Shown here piece after piece: positions 1 through 8,095 of a DNA stretch of 64,000 bases. Location of the stretch: contig JAHBXW010000013.1 of NCBI GenBank assembly GCA_019636235.1, positions 62,001 to 126,000 on the forward strand. The letters run 5' to 3'. Below the pieces are notes generated by a model that saw only the letters and a list, made by a program, of their open reading frames with translations, searched no databases and was not told the DNA's origin. Position 1 is the first letter of the stretch, and the number at the start of each line of letters is the position of its first letter. The position numbers were made by a program, and so were the translations under genes. Origin of the DNA: Planctomyces sp. (GTDB lineage: Bacteria > Planctomycetota > Planctomycetia > Planctomycetales > Planctomycetaceae).

Positions 1-1
1 G

Positions 2-289
2 CAGCAGGAGGGGGAATCGTTTCCGGACCTGCTGTTGATCGACGGCGGAAAGGGGCAGTTGAGCGCAGCGGTGGAATCGCTGGACGCGCTGGGGATCCGG
101 CGGCCGGCGGTGATTTCGCTGGCCAAGCAGGAGGAGGAGGTGTACGTGCCGGGCGAATCAGAGCCGATCCGGCTGTCGCGGCACAGCTACGCGCTGCGGC
201 TGTTGCAGTACGTGCGGGACGAGGCGCACCGGTTCGCCCAGAACTACCACCACCTGTTGCGGCGGAAGTCGACTTTCGACGAGGGCTGA
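2..289 (+). CDS. uvrC: UvrABC excinuclease subunit C, C-terminal fragment
   Basis: This is the last 95 codons of a gene that enters from the left edge, so the start is not visible. The frame reads [13 protein letters not shown], then [14 protein letters not shown] and [12 protein letters not shown], which are the hallmark blocks of the UvrC RNase H-like endonuclease domain that makes the 5' incision in nucleotide excision repair. The aspartate of IDGGKGQ is one of the conserved catalytic acids. The frame ends soon after the AHRFA block, so the C-terminal helix-hairpin-helix pair found in many UvrC proteins appears absent. The next gene is convergent and begins 7 bases after this stop. Confidence 0.93.
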   Translation, partial: QQEGESFPDLLLIDGGKGQLSAAVESLDALGIRRPAVISLAKQEEEVYVPGESEPIRLSRHSYALRLLQYVRDEAHRFAQNYHHLLRRKSTFDEG

Positions 290-296
290 GCGGGAC

Positions 297-1655
297 TCAG
301 CGAAAGAGGTGCATCCGCTCGATGCTGCTGCCGGTGCGGGTGGCGTGCGGACCGGACAGGGTGCGGGCGGCCGTCGATTGGGCGGACTCTTCAAGATCCG
401 GCGGATGCAGGTGCGCCAGCCGGGGGCGGAACACGACCATCAGGAACAGCGGCAGGTACCACAGCAGGTAAATGCCGCCCTGCTGCGTGTACCAGAACTG
501 CGTGCCGACGATCAGGGCCGCGGAGTGGGCGATGAGGTGCTCGACGGTCTTGCGCCGCGGCCAGACGGTCAGGCAGATCAGCAGGACGACATAGGCGACG
601 ATGATCGGGACGCGGTACATCGACAGGAATGTGCCTTCGTCCCAGAACGTGGCGCCCCCTTCGCCGGCGCGGAACGCCAGGCGGGCGACATCGAGCGTGC
701 CGATGGCCTTGCGGAGAAAGGCGTCGACGGTGGCGGAGGTGAACGCCAGGCTGCCGAGCGTCACGGCCGTCACTCCGGCGAGCGCGGCGCAGAACTTCAC
801 ACAGCCGCGGCGGCCGTAGAAGGCGGCCCACAGCGGCAGCAGGAACACCGGAAAGAACATGCTGCCCCCGGCCAGCCCCAACAGGACGCCGGAGACCAGC
901 GGCTTGCGGTACGCGACGACGGCCCAGACGACGAGCGCGGCCGGCAGCACGTGATTGAACTCGCCGACGTCATACGCCGTGCAGGGCAGCAGGAGATACA
1001 GGGTCGCCATCGCCCAGCCCGAGGAGACGTCCCCGAACAGCCGCGTGCCGACGGTCAGCAGTCCGAGGACGACGGCCAGGTGGGCGACGATCGCCAGAAT
1101 TCGGACGGCGAGGATTTCCGGGAGGATGCCCGTCTGGACGGACAACAGCTCCGCCATCGATTCGACGGGAGCCGTGATGATCGGCGCGGCCGGCCCGGGC
1201 GTGCCCTGGCGGGGCGGTTGAGGCTCGATCGGTTCGCGTTCCAGCATGGCCTTGCTGCTGGCGACAGTGGCCTGGGCCAGATCGGCCGGCGGTTTGGTGA
1301 CGGCCTGCACCGTCAGGAACACGAAGGCGCAGATGCAGAGGAACGCCAGCCCGGCCCCGTTCAGGTTCTGTGTGAATTGGGGGCGTCGGGTGAAGCCGGT
1401 GTCCGCGAGGAGGCGGATCAGGATGCAGGCCGACGCAGCGAACAGCGTGCTGTAACCGAGGGCCTGCACGTGTGAGCCGGGATCGCCGGCCTCGATCAGG
1501 AGCAGGCCCGGCGAGCAGGCCAGCAGCAGACCGAGATCGAGATTCCGGACCGACCAGATGCGATTGAACCGGAAAAAGACAGCAATGATCAGGAGCAGCG
1601 ACAGGTAAAACCAAGTCGCCGCATTGACCGAGTAGCCTCTGAGGATGATGTCCAT
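297..1655 (-). CDS. Polytopic inner-membrane protein of unknown function
   Basis: The 452-residue protein is strongly hydrophobic, with roughly nine to eleven predicted membrane spans. The first (about residues 12-30) follows MDIILRGYSVNAATW. A polar, proline-rich extramembrane stretch (about residues 125-165, containing EREPIEPQPPRQGTPG) separates an N-terminal group of spans from the main C-terminal group. The layout resembles GT87/DUF2029-type or dolichyl-phosphate-mannose-type membrane glycosyltransferases, but I see no diagnostic acidic catalytic motif, so no activity is assigned. It is transcribed away from the downstream kinase gene across a 535-base divergent region. Codon use matches its neighbours. 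It is probably a lineage-restricted planctomycetal membrane protein. Confidence 0.75.
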   Translation of the reverse strand: MDIILRGYSVNAATWFYLSLLLIIAVFFRFNRIWSVRNLDLGLLLACSPGLLLIEAGDPGSHVQALGYSTLFAASACILIRLLADTGFTRRPQFTQNLNGAGLAFLCICAFVFLTVQAVTKPPADLAQATVASSKAMLEREPIEPQPPRQGTPGPAAPIITAPVESMAELLSVQTGILPEILAVRILAIVAHLAVVLGLLTVGTRLFGDVSSGWAMATLYLLLPCTAYDVGEFNHVLPAALVVWAVVAYRKPLVSGVLLGLAGGSMFFPVFLLPLWAAFYGRRGCVKFCAALAGVTAVTLGSLAFTSATVDAFLRKAIGTLDVARLAFRAGEGGATFWDEGTFLSMYRVPIIVAYVVLLICLTVWPRRKTVEHLIAHSAALIVGTQFWYTQQGGIYLLWYLPLFLMVVFRPRLAHLHPPDLEESAQSTAARTLSGPHATRTGSSIERMHLFR

Positions 1656-2190
1656 CGACGCCTGTGAAAAGGCAGACCGCAGCCAGTCTTATCGACGAAC
1701 CAGAACGCCGCCGATCCAGGTCAGCGTCCGGGTTCGGATCCTCCCTGCGCGTGGCAGCACGCGGTCGAACCCACGGCGCACGGCATCCGGCCGTGCGCCC
1801 TCCTGTCCGAGGAGTTCGGGGACATGCGAGACGCTCCCCTGTGCTCCTCACCAAGTGCGACGACCGCTTTACCCAAGCGCCGCCGCGCCGGCCGAACGTC
1901 GAATGTTCGGCCGGGAACTTTCGTACTCCACTTGGCAGACTACCGCCGGCGCGGCGGTTGGACCAGTCTGTGAAGGCCCGTGCGGCGAATTCCGACCGAG
2001 CCGCCGAGAATTGTTCCAAAGTCGCTTGACAGGCAGACCGCGGACTCTGTGACGATCGCGAAAGCCCTGACGGCGACCAGCACACGAACGAGCTCCCCCG
2101 CGCTGCCGCTGGATTGTCCCGCCGGGAATTGGCACAATTGGTGCCGTGCAGTGAGCGAGCGGCTGGGGGAATTCCTGGAGGGGCGTCGGC
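1656..2190. other. 535-base divergent intergenic region
   Basis: The region lies between the divergent membrane-protein and kinase genes and should hold both promoters. Open frames here are shadows with no recognisable protein. The only strong local structure is the perfect hairpin at 1888-1914. A TTGACA hexamer occurs at 2026-2031 on the plus strand, but no convincing -10 follows at 17 bases, so I do not call a promoter. A good ribosome-binding site (GGAGGGG) precedes the kinase ATG by about 9 bases. Confidence 0.5.
1888..1914. promoter_or_regulatory. Perfect 10-bp dyad in a divergent promoter region
   Basis: CCGGCCGAAC at 1888-1897 is the exact reverse complement of GTTCGGCCGG at 1905-1914, with a 7-base spacer. 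No T-tract follows on either strand and the flanking genes are divergent, so an intrinsic terminator is unlikely. An operator or a 5'-UTR hairpin are the plausible readings. The function is inference. Confidence 0.4.
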
Positions 2191-3885
2191 ATGACGTGTC
2201 TGCCGGACAATTCTCGGTCCGTCGGCAACGGGCCTGGGACCGCTGAAAGCAGCGGCCAGCCGGCGGATTCCCAGCACGAGCCCACGGTCACGCTGGACGC
2301 GACGGCTGGTCGCGTCGTAGCGGACGCCGTCGAGCGCATCGGCAAGTACGAAGTCCGCGAGATTCTCGGGCATGGCGGCCAGGCCACGACGTTCAAGGCC
2401 TGGGATCCCGACACGCAACGGACGGTCGTCGTCAAAGCGTACCACGGCTTGGCCATCTCGGCGGTTGCGGATTCGGTCCTCGAAGAAGGCCAGAAGCTGA
2501 CGAAGATCCGCAGCCCGTACGTCGTGCAGTGCCTGCACGTCGAGCGTCTGGAAGGGCTGCGTTGTCTGATTCTCGAGTACGTTCCGGGGGGCACGCTGGC
2601 GGAATTGCGTGCCCGGGGCCCGATTCCGCTGAGGGAGTCGCTGCGGCTGATGGGCCAGGTGGCGGACGGGCTGGCGGCGGTGCACGCGCGGGGTCTGCTG
2701 CATCGGGACATCAAGCCAGCGAACATTCTCATCGGGCAGGACGGCGTCCCGCGGCTGTGCGACTTCGGGCTGGCCAAGTCGCTGGGCGATCCGACGATCG
2801 GCGAATCGACGGGCACGTACTCGTACATGGCGCCGGAGCAGGCGCGGGGGGACGGCGATCATGTCGATCCCCGGACAGATCTGTTCGGGCTGGGGGCGAC
2901 GCTGTACTTCCTGCTGACGGGCCACGCCCCGTATGAAGGAACGCGGCAGGAGATTCAGCAGGCGGCGCGGCTTGGCGAGGTCGTTCCGCCACGACAGCGC
3001 ACGCCGTCGGTCCCGCGGGATGTCGACCGGCTGTGCATGCGGTGCCTGGCGAAGTCTCCCGAGGGGCGATTTCAATCCGCGGCGGAACTGTCTCGAGCGA
3101 TTCGATCGCGGGGCTGGCGTCGCACCCTGATATTCGCATCGGCGGCGGTGCTGGCGGCCGCCGCCGCTGCGATTGCGTACTGGCCGTCGTCGAAGTCGGG
3201 CGATTTCGAAGCTCCGGTAGTGCAGGTCGCGCCGCTCGCTGTCGATGAAGTCGTGTACCAGCAGTTTCGGAGGGTCGAGGGGGGGCGAATCAAGCCGGGG
3301 GGCTTCCTGCTGCGAGACCCGTTCCGCATTCGTTTGGGGGATGGCGTGCGGTTTCGCGCGAAGCTGACTCGCCCGGCATACTGCTTCTGGCTGGCGTTTC
3401 GGACCGACGGAAAGCTGGAACTTTGTCTGCCGCACAAGGAGGACCGGCTGTCGCCTCCGCCGTTGACGGACGAACTGACGTATCCCGAGCCGGGGCGGAA
3501 TGTCTTCTACAGCCTGACGGACGGAATCGGGCTGCAGGCATTTGTCCTCGTCGCCTCGGAGACTCCGCTGCCGGCATTTGACAACTGGCTGAAGACGCTG
3601 GGACCCAGTCCGTGGCGAGCGATTCCTGAACCGGGCCTCGATATTCATCGTCACGACGGCGTTAACGAAGTGGCGCATCAAGGGATTTCCCGGGATGCAA
3701 TCAGCTTCGATGCTTTGGATAAACGTCGAGGCGAAGGGGAGCCATTCGAGGGAGTCGCAAGTCCGCTGGCCGAATTGGTTCAGTGGATCCGCGGCGCTTC
3801 GGACCCGCGTATGGTCGTGGACGCCTGGGCGTTTCCGGTGCTGCCTCGGGACGACGCGATCACGAACGCTTCACAACCCGACTGA
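2191..3885 (+). CDS. Membrane-anchored Ser/Thr protein kinase with DUF4384-like C-terminal domain
   Basis: This is a Hanks-type kinase of 564 residues. The kinase domain spans about residues 53-305, with a glycine loop around 60-63, an invariant lysine in VVVKAY (about K82), the catalytic loop HRDIKPANI (171-179), DFG at 191-193 and APE at 214-216, so all catalytic elements are present. One membrane span follows (about 312-331). The remaining ~230 residues should lie outside the cytoplasm. Their middle part (about 365-460, containing YCFWLAFRTDGKLELCLPH) resembles DUF4384, a family I recall accompanying caspase-like proteins. The ATG is preceded by GGAGGGG at good spacing. The stop codon is 26 bases before the TPR-CHAT start chosen here, and an ATG of that frame overlaps the stop as ATGA, so the two are very likely co-transcribed. 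Its substrate is unknown; the DUF4384 match is by eye. Confidence 0.93.
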   Translation: MTCLPDNSRSVGNGPGTAESSGQPADSQHEPTVTLDATAGRVVADAVERIGKYEVREILGHGGQATTFKAWDPDTQRTVVVKAYHGLAISAVADSVLEEGQKLTKIRSPYVVQCLHVERLEGLRCLILEYVPGGTLAELRARGPIPLRESLRLMGQVADGLAAVHARGLLHRDIKPANILIGQDGVPRLCDFGLAKSLGDPTIGESTGTYSYMAPEQARGDGDHVDPRTDLFGLGATLYFLLTGHAPYEGTRQEIQQAARLGEVVPPRQRTPSVPRDVDRLCMRCLAKSPEGRFQSAAELSRAIRSRGWRRTLIFASAAVLAAAAAAIAYWPSSKSGDFEAPVVQVAPLAVDEVVYQQFRRVEGGRIKPGGFLLRDPFRIRLGDGVRFRAKLTRPAYCFWLAFRTDGKLELCLPHKEDRLSPPPLTDELTYPEPGRNVFYSLTDGIGLQAFVLVASETPLPAFDNWLKTLGPSPWRAIPEPGLDIHRHDGVNEVAHQGISRDAISFDALDKRRGEGEPFEGVASPLAELVQWIRGASDPRMVVDAWAFPVLPRDDAITNASQPD

Positions 3886-3911
3886 TGGTCGGACTGCAGG
3901 GGGACCTGTCG

Positions 3912-6900
3912 ATGTGGCGATCAATCATTGGCGTCGCAGCGATGTGCGCCGCCGCCTGGTTGCCGGGCGTGGCGTTCTCCGACGTGCCGTCGCAGTCGTC
4001 GATCGCGCCCCCCGTCGAGAGAATGCTGTCGGGCGAGGAAGCGGACGCCGCCGCACAGCTCGAGGAACAGCGGGCCGCCGCGGCGGAGGCCGGCCGCGAT
4101 GAGGACGCAATCCGGCACGCGGAGGCGCTGCTGGAGTTGCGAACCCGTCTGCAGGGGGCCGACCACTGGCAGGCCATCGACGCTCGCTGGGATCGTGACC
4201 TGCTGCGGAAGCGGGCGGCGATGACGCCGGCGCAGCGGGACGCTTTCGAGGCAGCCGAGGAATCTCGGGCTGCGGCGCAACGAGCCCTGCAGGCCGACGA
4301 CTCTGAGGCGGCGGAGACGCATTGGCGAGCCGATCTGGCGGCCCGCGTTCCCTTGATCGGAGAACGCCATCCGGAGATCGGGGTCGCGCTGCATGAGCTG
4401 GCGGTCACGCTGAATCGGCAGTCCCGTTTCGACGAGGCGCATGACTGTTATGCACAGTCGTTGAGCGTGTTTCGCGAGACGGTGGGCGAGATCCATCCGT
4501 TGACGGCGAGCGCGTACAACGGCCTGGCCTTCAATCACAATTCGCGGGGGCGGTTCTCAGACGCTCTGCCGCTGTATCAGCGCCGATTGGAAATCGACAT
4601 CGCCCTGTATGGGGAGGAGCACCCCGAAACCGCGAAGTGCTACAGCAATATCGCCCATACGCTCAAGCGGCAGGGGCGGCATGCCGCGGCTTATGATCTG
4701 TTTGAAAAGTCGCTGCAGATCAAACGCCGGACCGTGGGCGAACATGCGCAAACGACCATCATCGGGTACAACAATCTGGCGGCCAATCTGGACGACCAGG
4801 GACGGAACGCCGACGCCGAGCCCCTGTATCGACGCGCCCTGGAACTCTGCCGCGAATCGCTGGGCGAGGGGCACTCCGACACCGCCTGGACCTGCAGCAA
4901 TCTCGCGACCAATCTGACATTTCAGGGCCGCTACGAGGAAGCCCTGCCGTTCTGTGAACGGGCCCTGAAGCTGTGCCTCCAGACGCATGGCGAATTGCAC
5001 CAGGACACGGCCTGGAGCTATGACATCCTCGGAGTTGCCCTGCATGCCCAGAATCGGTTTTCCGAGGCCCAGCCGAATTTTCAAAAGGGACTTGAAATCA
5101 GGCAGCTGCTGCTGGGCGCAGCGAATTCGGATACGGCGACCAGCATCCTGCACCTCGCGAGGAATCTGACGGCGCTCGGCGAACTGGAGCAGGCTCAGCT
5201 CGACCATCAGAGGTCGCTGAATCTGTTTCGCAACCTGCTGGGCGAGTGTCATCCGCACACCGCGGCCGCGTACTCGCAGCTCGCCGACTGCCTGTTTCTT
5301 GCGGGCAAATTCGATGAGTCCGCCGCTGTGATGGACGAGGGGCTGCGATCCTATGAGGCGGCGCGCCTGGGCGTCGCCCACCGCGGATTGGATCGAGCGT
5401 TCGTCAAGTCGCCTTACCGATTGCTGGCGTTGACGCGCGTCAAACTGGGGTTGCCGGCGGACGCGTGGCAGGCGGCCGAGCTCGCGTTGGCCCGCGGCCT
5501 GCAGGAGGAATTGACCAGTCTCTCAGGGCCGACGATCTCGCAAGACGAGGCGGATGTCCGACAGCGGTTGAACGACGAACTTTCGAGCCTGCAGTTCCGC
5601 ATCCGCGGCGCCGCTTCGCAACGGACTCCAGACGCGGCGGAACTCGCGGAGTTGCACGCCGCGCGAGCCCGCGCGGAAACCGAGCTGGCCGACCTCGCCG
5701 TCGCCATCGGCAAGCGGGACCTGGCCGATCTGGCCAGCGTGCAGCGGGCCATTCCCGAGGACGGCGCGCTGCTGATGTGGATCGACGTGGGAGCTGGTCC
5801 CGGCGGTGCTCAGGAGCATTGGGGGTGCGTGGTCCGCTCGACCGGCGATCCCGTCTGGGAACGGCTTCCGGGCACCGGCCCGGAGGGCGGCTGGTCGGAC
5901 GACGACATACAACTTCCGGCCCGCCTTCGAGAGGCCTTGGCATCCCGGACGACATCGCTCGCGAAACTGAACGAACTCGCGAGCCGGCTGAACGCGCAGC
6001 GCATCGACCCGTTGCGCCGACACCTTGAAGGCGTCGCACGGCTGTACGTCCCGCCGGTTTACGAAATGGCCGGCGTCCCGATCGAAGTGCTCACAGACGA
6101 CTACATCGTCAGCTATATCCCTTCCGGAACGCTTCTGGCGCGATTGTCCCAGCAGGCGCCGCCGGGCAGCGACGCGTTGTTGGCCCTCGGCGACCCGGTG
6201 TTCCGTAGTTCGAAGACCAGGCCAGGCCCCGCAGTCGAACTTCCGCCCGGCGGCTTGTTGATTGCCGGCATCGTCCCCGGAGGCCAGGCGGAGGCGGCCG
6301 GCATTCGCGAGGGGGACGTCCTGCTGCGCTACAACGGCAGGGAGGTGGCGAGTCTGGAAGCCCTGTCCTATCTGGCCGCGGCGTCTCAGGACCTGCCCTC
6401 CATCGAGGTGACCATCTGGCGCAGCGAGGGCGACCGCGTTGACGAGGGTGACGGCTCAGCCGACGCCGAACGAAAGGCCACGGAACTCGAATTTACGCTG
6501 GCGAGCGGCCGCCTGGGCATCGCCCTGTCAAAGGAGCCCGCCGCGGAGGCGATCGCCCAGCAACGTGAGATGGACGGGCTGCTTGCAGGCCTCCGAAGCG
6601 GAACCTGGTCGGACCTGCCGGGCAGCCGCGTGGAAGTCGTGCAGATCGCCGCGCTCTTCAGCGGTCGGGCCACCGCGCTTTTCGATGCCGATGCCAGCGA
6701 AGCGTCGCTGGAAGAGCTTCGTCGCGCCGGCGGCCTCAGGCGATTTCGTTATCTGCATTTCGCGACTCATGGGAAGGCGAACAACCACCGGGCCATGCAG
6801 TCGGTCTTGATCCTGTCGCAGCCGGGAACGGCGGACGATCCGCTGTCGGAGAACGCGGCGCCGGGACTCGACGGCAGGTTGTCAGCGTCCGATGTCCTCG

Positions 6901-7367
6901 AGACGTGGGACCTCGATGCGGAACTGGTCACGCTGTCCGCGTGCGAATCCGGTCTCGGCCGTCCCGGCGGCGGCGAAGGGCTGCTCGGCTTCGCTCAGGC
7001 GTTTCTGGCTCGAGGCAGCCGCGCCGCCTGTCTGTCGCTGTGGAAGGTCAGCGACCGCAGCGCCGTGCTTCTGATGACGCGGTTCTATCAGAATCTGCTC
7101 GGCGCGCGGCCGGGTTTGAGCGGACCGATGCCCAAGGCCGAAGCCCTCGCCGATGCCAAACGCTGGCTCCGCGAACTGCCAATCGACGAGGCGCGGGCGA
7201 TCTTTGACGAGGCCGCAGCGGGCGTTGACCGCCGGCATCGGGGAGAGCTCGAAGCGGAAATCGCGGAACCGGACGTGGATGCAGGTCAGGCGGCAGTCGA
7301 CGCTGAGCGCCCGTTCGCCCACCCGCGGCATTGGGCGGCCTTTGTCCTGATTGGCGACCCCAACTGA
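3912..7367 (+). CDS. Exported TPR-CHAT (caspase-like) protein with inserted PDZ domain
   Basis: The protein has 1151 residues. The chosen start has GGGGGA about 8 bases upstream and opens a signal peptide (MWRSIIGVAAMCAAAWLPGV); an earlier ATG at 3885 overlaps the kinase stop but lacks a Shine-Dalgarno sequence. Residues ~150-515 hold about eight kinesin-light-chain-like TPRs of ~42 residues. Then comes a CHAT peptidase domain with its catalytic dyad: His in HFATHG (H953) and Cys in LSACESG (C1011). Between the start of CHAT and the dyad lies a PDZ-like segment (about 777-840, with IVPGGQAEAAGIREGDVLL). CHAT proteins are caspase/separase relatives whose TPRs usually bind a partner or regulate the protease. 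The kinase neighbour suggests phosphorylation-linked control; the substrate is unknown. Export would put it on the same side of the membrane as the kinase C-terminal domain. Confidence 0.92.
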   Translation: MWRSIIGVAAMCAAAWLPGVAFSDVPSQSSIAPPVERMLSGEEADAAAQLEEQRAAAAEAGRDEDAIRHAEALLELRTRLQGADHWQAIDARWDRDLLRKRAAMTPAQRDAFEAAEESRAAAQRALQADDSEAAETHWRADLAARVPLIGERHPEIGVALHELAVTLNRQSRFDEAHDCYAQSLSVFRETVGEIHPLTASAYNGLAFNHNSRGRFSDALPLYQRRLEIDIALYGEEHPETAKCYSNIAHTLKRQGRHAAAYDLFEKSLQIKRRTVGEHAQTTIIGYNNLAANLDDQGRNADAEPLYRRALELCRESLGEGHSDTAWTCSNLATNLTFQGRYEEALPFCERALKLCLQTHGELHQDTAWSYDILGVALHAQNRFSEAQPNFQKGLEIRQLLLGAANSDTATSILHLARNLTALGELEQAQLDHQRSLNLFRNLLGECHPHTAAAYSQLADCLFLAGKFDESAAVMDEGLRSYEAARLGVAHRGLDRAFVKSPYRLLALTRVKLGLPADAWQAAELALARGLQEELTSLSGPTISQDEADVRQRLNDELSSLQFRIRGAASQRTPDAAELAELHAARARAETELADLAVAIGKRDLADLASVQRAIPEDGALLMWIDVGAGPGGAQEHWGCVVRSTGDPVWERLPGTGPEGGWSDDDIQLPARLREALASRTTSLAKLNELASRLNAQRIDPLRRHLEGVARLYVPPVYEMAGVPIEVLTDDYIVSYIPSGTLLARLSQQAPPGSDALLALGDPVFRSSKTRPGPAVELPPGGLLIAGIVPGGQAEAAGIREGDVLLRYNGREVASLEALSYLAAASQDLPSIEVTIWRSEGDRVDEGDGSADAERKATELEFTLASGRLGIALSKEPAAEAIAQQREMDGLLAGLRSGTWSDLPGSRVEVVQIAALFSGRATALFDADASEASLEELRRAGGLRRFRYLHFATHGKANNHRAMQSVLILSQPGTADDPLSENAAPGLDGRLSASDVLETWDLDAELVTLSACESGLGRPGGGEGLLGFAQAFLARGSRAACLSLWKVSDRSAVLLMTRFYQNLLGARPGLSGPMPKAEALADAKRWLRELPIDEARAIFDEAAAGVDRRHRGELEAEIAEPDVDAGQAAVDAERPFAHPRHWAAFVLIGDPN

Positions 7368-7506
7368 CGCGACGCGGCGGCTGGGCTTCGCGGAACGTGC
7401 CGCCCTGCCCGCCTGCCATCCGTCCGCCGAACGGGACAGGCGGCTTGCCCCCGCTTGCAAAACGCCCGTATCATGCGCCGGGCAACCACTTGCGAGGATT
7501 TCCAGA

Positions 7507-8025
7507 GTGCTTGAATTCGACTGGGACAACAGCGTCGGATACTGGATCTGCACGACCTCGCACACGCTGCGCCGGGCGCTGAGCACGCGGCTGGCCGAAG
7601 AGAAAATGACGCTCCGCCAGTGGGAAGTCCTCGCCTGGCTGTCCCGCAAGGGGGAGCTGTCGCAGACCCAGCTCGCCGAATGCCTGGGCATCGAGCCGCA
7701 CACGCTGACCGGCGTCGTGACGCGGATGGAACGCGACGGCTGGTTGAAACGCGTTCCCTGTCCCACCGACCGGCGGCGATTCAGCGTCCATCCCACGCCC
7801 CGCGCGGAAACCGTCTGGGCCCGCGCCGCCGAATGGTGCCACGAGGTCCGCCAGCAGGCCCTCATCGGATTCTCGGATGCCGAGATCCGAAGTTTCAAAG
7901 GCATGTGCGAACGGATTCAACAGAACCTGGGACCGGAGGCGACTGCCGGCGCGGATTCCGATTGCCTGACGGCGGAAATCGTGATCGAACCGCAACCGGA
8001 GGAATCGGTCCCGGCCGTCAGCTGA
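7507..8025 (+). CDS. MarR-family transcriptional regulator
   Basis: This 172-residue protein has a winged-helix core. TLRQWEVLAWLSRKGELSQT leads into a recognition-helix region (GIEPHTLTGVVTRMERDGW) and a wing with the MarR-typical CPTDRRRFSV (D-R-R) signature. I chose GTG at 7507, preceded by GAGG about 9 bases upstream. The open frame extends upstream but that part reads as low-complexity shadow. MarR proteins usually repress a neighbouring gene and respond to phenolic ligands or oxidation. The next gene encodes a DUF1501 protein after 70 bases, but nothing shows it is the target. The C-terminal ~30 residues are acidic and variable. Confidence 0.88.
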   Translation: MLEFDWDNSVGYWICTTSHTLRRALSTRLAEEKMTLRQWEVLAWLSRKGELSQTQLAECLGIEPHTLTGVVTRMERDGWLKRVPCPTDRRRFSVHPTPRAETVWARAAEWCHEVRQQALIGFSDAEIRSFKGMCERIQQNLGPEATAGADSDCLTAEIVIEPQPEESVPAVS

Positions 8026-8095
8026 TCCGCGCAGCTTGGGCGGGACGTCCGCCGCTGGCCCGACGGAGCCCAACTGTCCTGCGGGGAGTGCCGCG

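Noticed and set aside
2026-2054. Sigma-70 promoter with TTGACA at 2026
   Set aside because: The matching -10 position at 17-base spacing reads GTGACG, which is too far from TATAAT.
970-3681. 903-codon open frame on the minus strand
   Set aside because: It overlaps the kinase gene and the membrane-protein gene in another frame. Its product is almost all Arg, Pro and Gln, as expected of an antisense shadow in GC-rich DNA, and has no recognisable domain.
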